From Diphasiastrum complanatum (lineage: Eukaryota > Streptophyta > Lycopodiopsida > Lycopodiales > Lycopodiaceae): DNA of 64,000 nt. Every line of letters starts with the position of its first letter. The first letter of the stretch is position 1. Position numbers and translations under genes: made by a program. Below are positions 1-14,999 of this stretch, one piece after another. The stretch is taken from assembly GCA_029204225.1 (NCBI GenBank), contig CM055097.1:52166486-52230485 (forward strand), written 5' to 3'. The notes below the pieces were generated by a model, which was not told the DNA's origin, ran no database searches, and was given only the letters and a program-made list of their open reading frames with translations.

Positions 1-880
1 ATTTGCCGCGGACCTCACCCACTAACTTTATCACACATGTTAATTGCAAGGAAGGCCTGTTTTAAATTTTTCCAAGTGATGCGTGTAAGATAGTTACACT
101 TTTATTATAAAGCATTACATGCCTTTTAAATTAATATTTTATTAAAAAATCCAAAATTTGCACGTCTCCTTTGCACCCTCGCCCCCCGTATTTTCACTAA
201 TTTTTCAATAAACTTACACATTACAATAGGTGCCCTCTGCTATATCAATCAACTACACTCTACATCTTTTAATTTTCCCCCATTAGAAACCTTTTCACCT
301 TCAATCTTCCACAAATGGAATCATGTTCAAACTATCAATCAAACATAAATATGAAACATATTTGCCATGGATAAGGAGCAAACCTTCAATAGACACTATC
401 AATTCTTTAGACTTTATAAGCACAAGAGTTTTCATGCTCCAATATCACCTCTTTTTATCTATGGCAGAAGGTTACAGTGCCATCTTAATAATAGTCCCCT
501 ATTACACATACAAAGATATAATTGCCATATATGATTTATAGCAAAATGTTAGTGTAAACATGACTTCTCTACACACACACACACACCCCCTCATGTTGTA
601 GTTCCTTCTTCTATGCTAATTCCTTTTGTTTGTCACCTCACTCTAAAACTATCATGATTCATTTTATTGTCTTCCTGATCATTGTTTTCTAGTTTTATCT
701 GGCTAATCAATGTTCAATTGCACATTACATTTACATAAGCTTATATTCAAATGCATCATTTAATTTGCTCATTGGAGTAACTATGTTCTTCTTTCTAGCC
801 CACAACTTGCATGCGTACATCAAAGGCCTATAAAGGCTATGATAAGTTACTCCATATGGTCTCCCTCATGTTTGCATCAT
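1..880. other. Gene-free stretch, AT-rich
   Basis: No credible coding region is visible here. The longest open frames are short and show no family resemblance. A short (AC)8 tract lies at 571-586. The remainder is ordinary AT-rich plant intergenic sequence. Confidence 0.6.
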
Positions 881-1014
881 TTTTTCAAGATTATTATCAT
901 TCTCAAGATATCTCCTTATTTTAATAAATTGCACAAGTAAGACCTGTCAAGAAATATGGATCCAAATCCATCGTGCACAAAAGGAGAAAAATATTATTCA
1001 ATACTCAGAGTAAT

Positions 1015-1200
1015 AGGGTGCTCAGTGGACTCTCTTGTGATGTGAGACTTGAGAATGTCACCCAATCTTATTACTTGCAATATTGAGAATAGCTCAAATG
1101 AAGTGGTTAGGGTGCTCAGTGGACTCTCTTGTGATGTGAGACTTGAGAATGTCACCCATCTTATTACTTGCAATATTGAGAATAGCTCAATGAAGTGGTT
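1015..1200 (+). repeat. 94-bp tandem duplication with a third decayed copy
   Basis: Two nearly identical units lie head to tail, 1,015-1,108 and 1,109-1,200. They differ mainly by loss of single A residues in the second copy. A third, much more diverged relative lies at about 1,798-1,895. The flanks upstream also match (about 900-985 against 1,650-1,725), so the 94-bp doubling sits inside an older duplication of several hundred bases. Small open frames across the unit exist on both strands, but they follow the duplication and show no known family. Confidence 0.8.
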
Positions 1201-1929
1201 AGGGGAATCAAAGTCAAGAGCTAAAAGGATCATTGAAGTTTATAAAGTTGGAGCTCTTCAATCAACAAAAATGGCTCACTGGGGGCACTATCATTAATTA
1301 ATTTTTAACGCCACTAACATCTACTTGTCGGTTTCACATGTGTTTTTCTTTTTCTGATTTGTTAGGTCTTAAGAAACTAGGGATACTGTGCACTTGGAGA
1401 ATTAGGTAGAAGAAGATAATTTTTTGTAAGTCAAGGCCTCTTGAATTTAAACAATCCCAATTTGATATACAACAAAAAATGAAACAGAGACAAAATCAAA
1501 GGTGAGCCAACTACTTTTCATCTAAAGGAGTTGTGGAGAGAGTCGTGATTCAGAACTAAAGGTAAGCCTACGATTTTTCTCAGTGTTACAGCTAGTAAAA
1601 TACATTGAAAGGGTATCCTCAAAAAATTCATTATCATAAGAATTATTACCTCTCATGATATCTTCTTCATTTTAAATCATTGCACAAGGAAGAAATACAA
1701 ACCCAAATCCATCATGCATAAAGGATTACCCCATCATGAGAAAAAGGATTACCCAATCATGACAAAAAAGAACAAAATTTTCTTCAGCATTTAAAGTGAT
1801 AGGATACTCAATGAGCTATCTTAGGATTTGAATCTTGAGGATGTTCAACTTTCTGATTACTTGTAGTGTTGAGAATAGCTTCAAGAAAGAGGCTAGTGGA
1901 AAGTAGCGAGCTAAAAGGATAATTGTGCA

Positions 1930-2390
1930 TTTGCTTCTTACAAAGAGGAGAATCTTTGGGCCCCTAACCGCTTATGGGATGATTGTAGACCTCCATGCCT
2001 TCCTTGGTGCCTTGAGCACATGCAACCTCTATGCATTGTTTGCTAATGAACAATCTTGCAACACCCCCACTCAATTACATTGGCTTTGATACCATGTTGA
2101 AAACTTGGCCCATTGGCCACATGCATGCATGTGGGTTGCATGTTTGGGATCCCGCCCCCAATGCCTAGCCACCTGCTATTTCTCTCAACCCTAAAAGGGC
2201 TGGAGCTAAAGAATGAGGGTCACAATGCAACTACTTTATATGAAGAGGAGAATTTCAAGGCACTTAATTGCTTATTAAATAATTGCAAACCTCAACACCT
2301 TTCTTGGAGCCTCAAACGCATGCAACCTCTATGATTGCTTGCTAATGTGCAATCCCAACATGATTTTCTACATGGTATCTGATCTAGTCC
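1930..2390. repeat. Decayed LTR-like repeats with two PBS-like motifs
   Basis: Segments 1,930-2,070 and 2,210-2,360 are diverged direct copies; both contain the phrase GCATGCAACCTCTATG or a close variant. Each is followed by a motif resembling the tRNA-iMet primer-binding site. At 2,082-2,094 it is on the minus strand (TGGTATCAAAGCC, preceded by ...CAACA). At 2,373-2,384 it is on the plus strand (TGGTATCTGATC, preceded by ...CTACA). This is the pattern expected at LTR ends of small copia-type or TRIM elements. I cannot pair LTRs or define target duplications, so the element type is inferred only. Confidence 0.4.
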
Positions 2391-2399
2391 TTCTTGCAA

Positions 2400-6410
<4,011 letters not shown>

Positions 6411-6680
6411 TTAGAATCTGCTTCGAACAGGAACACAGATCATGCTACACAATAACACAGACAGAAAACACTCTCCACAGCAAGCTCACATAGCAACTGT
6501 ATTTCTCAAAATGAAATTACACTATACATATAGTTGTTCACTCAGGCAACCCATGCATGACCCAGGTTGCCGTTGGCGGGATGCGTGTCCCGTCGACTTG
6601 CCTCGTGGTGAGGCCAACTGATCCTTATCGACTGATAGGACCCACAGTATATTAGCACAATGATTCTACTTTAATTCTAG
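6411..6680 (-). repeat. copia-1 3' LTR (~270 bp)
   Basis: Matches the plus-strand LTR at 33,058-33,328 in order and length. Both begin after a purine-rich tract (AAGGGAAGAG here, AAGGGAGAGAG there) with TAGAATTAAAG and end with GATTCTAA or AATTCTAA. The termini therefore look like a short inverted repeat TAGAAT/ATTCTA rather than the usual TG/CA. No target duplication could be checked. Confidence 0.75.
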
Positions 6681-6799
6681 CTCTTCCCTTAAAGTAGAGT
6701 CTACTTTTTATACAGTCATATACAACGCTTTAAAGTAAACAAACTTTAAGTACATAAAGCTTTGATCTAAACTTTTCAAACTTTTCTCCAACAAGTGGT

Positions 6800-8883
6800 T
6801 TAGTGAAAATATCAGCTAGTTGTTCTTCCGTACTACAATGAACAACATGAATTTCATGACTCTACAGCCTCTCACATATAAAGTGATACTGAATCTCAAT
6901 GTGTTTGGTTCTCGCATGGCACACTGGATTCTTTGCTAGCTGAATGCCACTCTGACTGTTGCTATGTAAAGTGGTGGAATTTTTCTGCTTCATGCCAACT
7001 TCTTCCAAGATTTGTCTCAACCATATAGCTTCCTATGCTACACTACACATTGCCTTATGGTATGCTTATGTGGTGGATAGAGCAATTGTACTTTGCTTCT
7101 TACTAGACTAGGAAAAACAACTGCCACAAAACTGGAATACATACCCTGTGGTGGATCTACAGTCATCATAGTCACCTACCCAATCCGCATCCACACAGCC
7201 ACACAACTCAGGTAAACCCTCATGCTTCATGTAAATCAAGCCATAATCTGAAGTGCCTTTTACATAATGCAAAATGCGCTTAGCTACCTTCCAATGTGTT
7301 TCTGTAGGTTTTGCCATAAACTGACTTACAATACCAACAACATAGCATATATCTGGTCTAGTCATGGTAAGGTAAATCAAGCTCCCTACTAACTGCCTAT
7401 ATAGCGTAGCATCAAATGACTGTGGCTCATCAAGCTTAGAAAGCTTTTTACCTGGTTCAATAGGAGTATTCACTGGTTTGCAATCCTACAACCTAAACCT
7501 GTGCAGCAACTCTTTGACATACTTCACCCACCCACTTCGTGTCCTTTTTGCCACACCTCTACTTCAAAGCAATAATGCATCAGGCTGAGATCTGTCATCT
7601 CAAATTGTTCTATGAGGTCTTTCTTGATCATATCTATCATTTCTTGATTATTTCCCATAATAATCAAGTCATCAACATAAAGAACAATCAAAGCAACCAT
7701 ACCATCAAAGCATAAGACATACAGATTTGAATCGTGTTCTCACCATCCCCTTTGAATGAAAGTAGGCATCAATCCTGCTATACCACGCACGTGGTGTTTG
7801 TTTAAGAGCATAAAGCACTTTCTTCAAGCGACATACTTTATTCTCCTATCCTTTCACTACAAAGCCTTCAGGTTGATCCATGAACATCTCTTCTTCTTAC
7901 ACACCATTTAGAAAAGTAGATTTCACATCCATCTGATGCAAAGGCCAGCCAAAATGTGAAGCTAAAGCAACAAGTCACACGTAGAGTATTCCACTTACAT
8001 ACCGGTTCAAAGGTCTCCTCATAGTCTATCCCTTTACTTTGTGCATACCCTTTGATCACCAATCTTGCCTTGTGCTTTGCTATACTTCCATCTGCATGGT
8101 ACTTAGTCATGTATACCCATTTGCAACCAATGGTTTTCTTGCCAACTGGTGGTTCTACTAAGTCCCATGTGCTATGCTTAGCAATTGACTCCATCTCTTC
8201 TCCCATGGCCTTGACCCGAATGTCATCATCCTTCGCTTCACCATAAGTCGAAGGTTCTTTGCTTTGAATAATACTAGACAAGAGAGCATAATTTTTTTCA
8301 TACCTTTCAAGTTGTGTCTTATCTCTTGTTGATCTTCGTAGCTCTCCCTGGCTAGATGATCCTGGAAAGTCATCCATGTCGCGGCTCTCCAACAATCTCT
8401 CGAACCACTTAGGGAGCTTCCTTTCGGGTGATTGGCTTCCTGGTGAAAATGTATCCCACGGTACATCCTTCTCCTTGCGTTTGTCACCTGCAACTTCATC
8501 CTTCTTACACCAAAAGTTTTGTCTCTACCTCTCCAACCTGTCTCTTGAGGTTGAGTAGTAGTATCTTGAGATGTATCCTCATATTCATCACTTGGAAGGT
8601 CAATGAATGGATTATCATCAAGAGGTATCCTCACTATACCATCTTTCCCACTAGATGTGTCTATCTTCTCAGCATCCTCGTCTTCATACATCTTGGATTC
8701 ATCAAAGATAACATCACGGCTTACATGGATTTTGTTTTCCACAAGATCAAAACTTCTATAGCCCTTCACACGATCATCATATCCTAGGAATATACACTTG
8801 ATAGCTTTCACATAAAGTTTACGTATCTCTTCTTTAGGAATGTGTACAAAGGCCTTACATCCAAAGATTCGCAAGTGGTTCAT
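6800..8883 (-). pseudogene. copia-1 reverse transcriptase and RNase H (broken)
   Basis: The minus-strand frames run from the integrase tail and linker (FGCKAFVHIP, then FLGYDD and VSRDVIFDE) through an RT start ([31 protein letters not shown], then YEETFEPV) to the catalytic YVDD near 7,670. The RT-RNase H connection follows (PIEPGKK, YRQLVGSLIYLT, then RPDICYVVGIVSQFMA), then VDADWVGDYDD of RNase H at about 7,170. Frameshifts occur near 8,160-8,390 and 7,870-7,930, and stops lie near 7,475 and 7,105. RNase H continues in broken frames towards 6,800. The domain order is RT then RNase H after integrase, as in Ty1/copia. The product cannot be a continuous protein. Confidence 0.92.
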
Positions 8884-9689
8884 CTTTGGCTTCTTCTTCG
8901 TGAATGCCTCCTCAGGTGTTGTCTTTGGTATGGCAATGGTAGGACTTCTATTTTAAAGATAGATTGTCGTACTGCTGCATGCTTCTGAACAAAAATCTTT
9001 TGGTAGTTTCATCTCAGCTAGCATAGATATGGCACTTTCCACAATCATACGATTCTTGCGCTCAGCTACACCATTGAGAGCAGGAGTATGAGATTGCATA
9101 AATTGTCTTTTGATCCCACATTGATCACAAAGATCATTGAAGTCATTAGGCTTGTACTCACCTCCACTATCTGATCTTAGGACTTTGATCTTCCTACCTG
9201 TCTGATTTTCGACCAATGCTTTGAAGCTCTCAAAATTGTCAAATGCATCCGATTTTTCTTCAAGAAGTAGATCCACATCTTACGTGACATATCATCAATA
9301 AAGGTCATGAAATAGAAGGCTTTACCTAAGGACATAGTCCTCATAGGCCCGCATAAATCTGTGTGAATCAAATCCAAGATGTTCTTTGCCCTTGAAATAC
9401 CACCTTTATTGAACTTCTCTCGATGCTGCTTCCCATATACACATGATTCGCACATCGATTTCAAGTGGTCTTCTATGGTAGGCAATCCTATTACCATCTC
9501 CAATCTTCTTATCAAACTGAGGCTCCCTAAGTTCAAGTGACCAAGCCTCTTCTGCCACAACTCAGTTTATGATGGAATGGACGAGACAAGTCCATGTTGC
9601 AGCATTCAACCTATACAATTTAGTATTGGGCTCCCTTACTCCATTCGCAATAACTTTGAACTTTTGGTTCACATCCTTCACAAAGCAAT
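8884..9689 (-). pseudogene. copia-1 integrase, 5' part cut by insertion
   Basis: Contains the gag-pre-integrase zinc-binding region (KRLGHLN, later CESCVYGKQH) and the integrase core. The first catalytic Asp is in HTDLCGPM, the second in RSDSGGEY, and the Glu in NGVAERKN. All three catalytic positions remain, but a frameshift near 9,230 splits the core and another follows near 8,950. Its N-terminal side ends abruptly at 9,690, where the foldback element begins; the frame resumes on the far side at 10,896 in the protease region. Confidence 0.92.
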
Positions 9690-10895
9690 CATTAGGGCCC
9701 TTTTTGGACTCAGAAAGGGCCTCTTCCTTGCCTAAACATGTTTGCTAATTAGGATTAATTAACTCATTAACTATCCTATGTGGCAGTTCACCCTGGGTTT
9801 ATGATGGGCTAACTCACATTTCAATAGGCTCTACTTGAACCTAGTGTAATATAGCAAAGACAACAGATTTTAATGTAGCCTAAAATTTCAAATCCAATAT
9901 GAAGGCTTCATTTTTCAAGGCCTTCAAACACCGGCTTTTTTTTACTCAGAATGAGAAAAAGGGGGCCCAATAACCCTTTGGGCCCCCATTTTGAAAACCA
10001 AATTCAAAAAAAAAATTGAGGGAGGAAGGATGGAGTACAACCCCCCCCCCCCCCCCCCCCTTGTCCTTTTTTTCCTCCTCGTGACGTGAACTGCCCCTCT
10101 CCCACACTCCGGACCGCTAGGTCTGTTGGACGCCCAGATCCCAGGTGCGCATAGGTATTCCCCCCCTCCGTCGGGCCAACCGCCTTCCATACTGTCCCGG
10201 GGTAGGGGGGTTTAGGTGGCAGATCATGCTCATAGCGCGCCTACCCTGGCCAGTGTCAAAACGTGAAAGGAGTTCCACGTTTTGACGCTGGCCAGGGTAG
10301 GCGCGCTATGAGCGCAATCTGCCACCTAAACCTCCCTCCCCTGGGATAGTACGGAAGGCGGGTGGCCCAAGGGAGGGGGGCTTACCTGTGTGCACCCGGG
10401 CTCTGGGCATCCAACGAACCCAGCGGTCCGGAGTGTGGGAGGGGGGGGCGTTTCACGCCCAGCACGTAGCGAGGGGGGGGCAGGGTACAAGCATGAAAAG
10501 GACCAAGGGGGGGAGGGGGGTTGATCCCCCCTCCCTCAATTTTTTTTTCGAATTTGGTTTTCAAAATGGGGGCCCAAAGGGTTATTGGGCCCTCTATTTT
10601 TTCATTCTGAGTTAAAAAAAAACTGGTGTTTGAAGGCTTTGAAAAATGAAGCTATATTTTCATTTAAAATTCAAATTTGAGACCTGTCATATCATCATTA
10701 TTAGGGGTTGAGGAAGTAGAGTTAGAGGAGGGTTAGAAGGTGGGTTAGAATTTGAAGATCTAATTTACACCATTGGATATGCCATGTCATATGGACCATT
10801 CCATCTCAGTTGTCACTCCTTTATTAGTACACATGTCATCATTAACACTAATTATAATTAGTGAAGAGGCTCTTTTTGAGTCCAAAAAGGGCCCT
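9690..10895. mobile_element. Foldback / long-inverted-repeat DNA element inside copia-1
   Basis: The ends are inverted copies (AGGGCCCTTTTTGGACTCA at the left; its reverse complement at the right, 10,862-10,895). A second, longer inverted pair occupies about 9,925-10,260 and 10,280-10,640. It closes on a hairpin whose arms meet at 10,256-10,265 and 10,276-10,285 around a 10-base loop. Within 200 bases of each end the arms are diverged except for the tips. Poly-C and poly-G runs mark mirror positions. No transposase is visible, so it is non-autonomous. The copia reading frame is intact on either side and the related copia at 29,240-29,260 lacks the insert, which proves insertion. The target duplication is unclear. 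A hAT- or Mutator-like MITE is possible, but this is unassigned. Confidence 0.88.
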
Positions 10896-11173
10896 AATGC
10901 ACCATGGGCAAATTCTACTTTTAACTTTTGATTAGTAATGACTCCAACTGAAAGTAGATTTTTCTTCAAACCTGGTATGTAAAGTATCTCCTTCATCATG
11001 CTGCTATTGCCATCAGGTAGTTGGATTGAAACAATGCCTATCCCCTTGACCTTGCACACAGCACCATTTGCTTGTGAAACGAACATTCCATTATCCAGCA
11101 CTTTCAAGCTACTGAACCAATTCTTGTTACCTGTCATGTGTCTTGTGGCTCCCGAGTCAATATACCATATCAT
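10896..11173 (-). pseudogene. copia-1 aspartic protease region
   Basis: The frame starts at WYIDSGATRHMTG; DSGA is the retroviral-type aspartic protease active-site motif. It continues through SVGVI and ends at EFAHG, where the foldback element interrupts it. It lies directly downstream of gag, in a different frame, separated by a few bases. The same region is continuous in the second copia element (about 29,250-29,500), which gives the uninterrupted comparison. Confidence 0.9.
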
Positions 11174-12060
11174 CTTGATGATGACAATGCAGATATGAAG
11201 ATGCTAAAGTCTTCAATCTCACCCTCATCGACAAGCTGGTTACTTGCTTGCTTTGGTTTCCCCTTGTCTTGTTCCGCCAGGAATTTGTGACATTCACTCT
11301 TCCAATGGCCCTTTTTATCACAATGAAAGCACTTGTCTTTTTTCTTGGTCTTACTGGAAGATCCCTCATTCTCCTGAGTCTTGGAAAATTGTTGTTTAGA
11401 CTTCTTCTTGCCCTTGTCCTTGCCTTGTTTTTGGCATGTCGCAAGTGCCTGATCGTCAGTATTTTGACGTTTTGCTTTCACCATTTCTCGTCGTTGCTCT
11501 TCCTGCATCAAGATTCCTATGAGCTTGTCAAAGGTTGGAAAACTTTCTCTTGATGCTATTCTGCTCACAAACATCTGGTAGAGTTTTGCAATGCCATACA
11601 ATGCATTGTATACCAGCTCCACATCACGTATGTGCTCACCAATAGAATGCAGTTCATCCCTCATTGTCTTTATTCTGGTCATATAAGTCTGAATGTGCTC
11701 TCCTTGCTCCATGCGGGTACTATTCAATTTTGTCTTCAGAAACATGATTCTAGACGGATTTGATGTCTCAAACTGCCCCTTTAGCACATCCCATGTCTGT
11801 CTGGGTGTAACAGCATCACAAATGTGGGTAATGATGTGATCCTTCACTGACAAGTTAATGAAGGTCAAAGCTTTCCTCATCTTTTTGTCGAACACTTTGA
11901 TATCCACTACATTTGGCGGCCTTCTCTCATCACCTGCGACGAATTCCCACACGTCTTTCTCCATCAGTATGTTTTTCATTTTGAATTTCCACACTGCATA
12001 TTTGGAAATCCCGTCCAATTTGCTACTTTTACTCAAAATTGACTCTCCCATATTTGTCAT
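11170..12060 (-). CDS. copia-1 gag (capsid/nucleocapsid), 296 codons
   Basis: An open gag frame of 296 codons. The N-terminal part has the plant copia gag start (KLDGISKYAVWKFKM, as in the DUF4219 region). A UBN2-type helical region follows (FINLSVKDHI; VTPRQTWDVLKGQFE; MKTMRDEL-like segment). A lysine-rich stretch precedes a CCHC zinc knuckle, CFHCDKKGHWKSEC, at about residues 243-256. The start at 12,060 is chosen because it gives the conserved N-terminus; upstream is untranslated leader. Gag packages element RNA in cytoplasmic particles. The frame ends within a few bases of the protease frame, so expression of pol would have needed frameshifting or the ancestral frame. It is the best preserved ORF of this element, but the element as a whole is defective. 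Confidence 0.9.
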   Translation of the reverse strand: MTNMGESILSKSSKLDGISKYAVWKFKMKNILMEKDVWEFVAGDERRPPNVVDIKVFDKKMRKALTFINLSVKDHIITHICDAVTPRQTWDVLKGQFETSNPSRIMFLKTKLNSTRMEQGEHIQTYMTRIKTMRDELHSIGEHIRDVELVYNALYGIAKLYQMFVSRIASRESFPTFDKLIGILMQEEQRREMVKAKRQNTDDQALATCQKQGKDKGKKKSKQQFSKTQENEGSSSKTKKKDKCFHCDKKGHWKSECHKFLAEQDKGKPKQASNQLVDEGEIEDFSIFISALSSSR

Positions 12061-12520
12061 CGCAAAACTACCTAAAAATTCTATCGTAGGCTAAAAGCAG
12101 TATGCCGAGGCCAATTGTGATGTCAGAAGTTGAAAATAATGACTTGCACTTCTTCCCTTACTCGCCGCTTTTCCACCATATTGAAAGCCAAATCGGCGTC
12201 ACCTTCTGAAATGCACTCAATCGTCAACTCCCAACTACATGCCCAATGGAATGGTGAAATCACTTTTGTCACACTCAAAACACTTTCTCCGCTACAATCA
12301 CTCTGTTTTGTTGTATCGTACTTGCAGGTACAGTTCGGGTGCCCTTCGTTTGGAGGTTATAGCCTTTTGTTTGGGTCAAAGGGGACAAAGGACCCAAAAA
12401 TAGGGATTTTTCTCATTTTTGAACTGTTTCTTCAGAATGAAGAAACTTCACCTGTCATGAACTTGGGACCCAACTCAACTTTCAATGTGAAAATTTTTAT
12501 TGAAGTTGAATGGCTATATT

Positions 12521-13690
12521 AATTTCAAATCCTCTTAGCCTTCTTCAACGACCCTTCAGACTTCATCTAATGGTCGATTTTGATCCAACTATGGGTATTC
12601 ATCCTGAGTAGCGTGATCTTGACCATCGATCCTGATAATTTCTTATCCAATGGTCTCGATTTGATCCTGATAATTCTTTATCCAACGGTCTCGATTTGAT
12701 TGCTCTTGTTCTATATAATCCATGTTTAATCTGTTACAATTCGACCTTGTGCTCGCTCTAGTTACTTTGACAAAATTTAAAAATTTTCCAAGTCTGACAG
12801 TATGGTTAAACTAGTTATTGCTAGAGGTGATTGACTGGTACGAAGGCGACGAGTGATTATGATGCTTGATGTTGACAAAGATTCCAGTGTCACCTTTGAA
12901 GATTCTCCTGCTAATCACTTAAAAAATATTGAGGAGATTTCTTCTAGAGAACCAGAATCGGTTGATATCCCATTGGAGTCTATCAAAGCATCATTTGGAG
13001 AATATAGAAAATTATGAAAATTGCATTAAGAATCTACACAAGTCTTTGGGTTTATAGTTTAATCATGATGCTGCACCACTGGGTATCTTTGATTAATGAC
13101 TTTGTGTACAAAAATATATAAAAGAGAATTCGTTATTGCTGCATCTCTTAATTTTGCTTTTATTGTAATGTTCATCTTTTATGGCCATGCATAAAATGCT
13201 ATTGCCATTACAATATCACGATAACAAGTTTCATAATATAGAGGTTGAGCTATCAAGTACAAATGTAGAACAACTGATCGGAAAGATCTCGATTCTACTA
13301 ACAAAGTGCGTAGTTTACTTGACAAAGGATGAGAAAGAAACGAACGCGAACTTGAAACATTTTTATTTGTGATCAACCTCAAAGGATTCATGAAATTTGT
13401 CTTGTAGTCAACTCGAAAGATTCGCAAAACAGTTTCTTATAGAAGCTCGTGGTTTTCCTTGTTGAAGCCCAAAATATTCGTGTACATAATCTTGTCGCAA
13501 TATATTCTGTTTCTCTTTCAAACCTCAGATGTCGCGAAATTGTCACAAACAATTCGCGAAATCTTCTGGATTTCTTCTTCAAGCTCACTACAATGTAAGT
13601 TTCAGCTTCTGTAGATGTGTCTTTATATCAATATATACACATAAATTATCAAATAAAAATTTCAAGAAAAGTTCTTAGGAAGGCAGCAAA
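12521..13690. other. No recognisable feature
   Basis: A 51-codon plus-strand ORF at 12,860-13,015 and several others are open, but none resembles a known family. A short near-repeat (TTATCCAATGGTCTCGATTTG-like) occurs twice around 12,645-12,695. Confidence 0.45.
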
Positions 13691-14180
13691 AATTAACATC
13701 ATAATTCGCTCAAAAGTCGCTGGTGGGTTACAAAGACCAAAAGGCATTTTGTTGTAGGCATAAGTGCCCCAATCTGTAGTGAATGTAGTCTTTGAACGAT
13801 CCTCCTTTCTCACTCCAACCTGATTATAACCAGAGAAACTGTCACAGAAACTGTAATGCTCTTGACCAACAACCTAAAATTTTTTACCACAAAGTCTTAG
13901 CCATGTGCTTGTTGCAAATTGGAGTGATTTCATCAGTAAAGGAGTCTTTTGAAACGAGAAAACTTCAAAACCCAACTATGACTTTGGGTAAATAGAGCCT
14001 CACCAGTCTTTAAAGCAACCAGTCCATACACGGGTCTGTCTATTGTCATCTATTGAGCAGACTTTGAAATCTTTAAAAAATGTCCACCTGCTGTCTCCAC
14101 ATAGTCTTGTCTATTCAGTTGTGTGCAATTTGGTTGTGTGTACCATTTTCCCCAAATTGGATTTATACGGGGTGGTGCTG
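13690..14180 (-). pseudogene. Ty3/gypsy reverse transcriptase fragment
   Basis: The minus strand near 13,700-13,870 reads the RT block FSGYNQVGV, then KTTFTTDWGTYAYNKMPFG, then LCNPPATF. This is the strongly conserved fingers-palm segment of Ty3/gypsy RT (family consensus SGYNQ, FGLCNAPATFQ). Further upstream, to 14,180, stretches read like the RT approach (DRPVYGLVALKTGEALF). Frameshifts and a stop break it and the catalytic YVDD/FIDD block is missing, so it is only a fragment. Its orientation agrees with the gag remnant at 16,200-17,330, and the two may be remains of one element. Confidence 0.8.
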
Positions 14181-14628
14181 GACCCTTATTTTTGACTCCA
14201 TGCCCAATGGAGCTTGAGCTGTAATTGTGTTATAGACCGACTTCCATTAGAATTCCCTTCAATTGTTAGCCTATTTGGGGGTCGTTTTATAATCTTTCAA
14301 TGGTGCGTCTGCCGGGAGGAGCATGAGCTCCTTTCGAACGGTTTTGTTAAATTGACCATTAACTTGCATAGCCAAAAGCTCGTTTGATCCAAATTGTCTC
14401 TGAAGGTTTGAATGCCTCATGGCAATCAGAGCCTCTTTTGTATTAATTTTATGAGTGATTCTCGAGGTCTTTTTGGATAAGGCTTGAGCACCAAAAATTG
14501 TGAGGTTTGTTTGGAGTAGTGGTTTGTGCAAGTAGGGTCAGTGGGCGTTGTACTGAGAGAACTAGACCAATACTGCATGTGTTAGAGGTTCCTTTAAAAA
14601 AAAATTGATTGATTGAAAAAATATAATC

Positions 14629-14982
14629 ATGATTCCCACGCACCTAGTGCGACGAGAATTTTTATTCTATGATGAGAATGATTCTCAAGCCATAGAAAAT
14701 TTGTGTAGAAATTTATTTCTTGTAGAATCACCCATAGGTGAAATTTCCAATGACTGTATGAAACTCAATGATTCAATTGATGAATTAGAGTTATTAGTAG
14801 AATCCACAAAATATCTACTATTTCTTCATGAAGAAGAATGGGATTTAGTGGTACGCGACTTTCTTGAAAATTTGAGTGAAGAATCTTTTGAAATATCACC
14901 CTTTCACACCAATCCTAAAACAGATGATTTAAATCAATGTGATCCGATTTGTGTAGAGCACGGGGGAGACTTCACTTATTAA
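14629..14982 (+). pseudogene. Unidentified 117-codon ORF, probably retroelement debris
   Basis: An open frame rich in Glu, Asp and Leu (for example KYLLFLHEEEWDLVV). I do not recognise a defined domain. Acidic linkers of this kind occur between domains of plant gypsy polyproteins, and gypsy pieces lie on both sides, but they are on the opposite strand. The function is unknown. Nothing in the flanks indicates a host promoter or splice structure. Confidence 0.3.
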
Positions 14983-14999
14983 GTTAAAGAGAATGCAAC

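Larger units (their letters stand above)
6411..12520 (-). mobile_element. Ty1/copia retrotransposon (copia-1), defective
   Basis: A minus-strand element in the order gag, protease, integrase, RT, RNase H, 3' LTR, which is the Ty1/copia order. The reading frame is broken by frameshifts and stops, and by a 1.2-kb foldback insertion at 9,690-10,895. The stretch 12,061-12,520 is its 5' untranslated leader: it is related to 30,030-30,180, next to the second copia element. No 5' LTR was found at the expected place upstream of gag. It belongs to the same family as the copia pieces at 26,560-30,030 and 31,655-33,328, and the three allow cross-checking of domains. Confidence 0.93.

Noticed and set aside
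9942-10615. Pro/Gly-rich ORFs on both strands at about 10 kb
   Set aside because: They are translations of the GC-rich foldback arms and appear in mirrored form in both arms.
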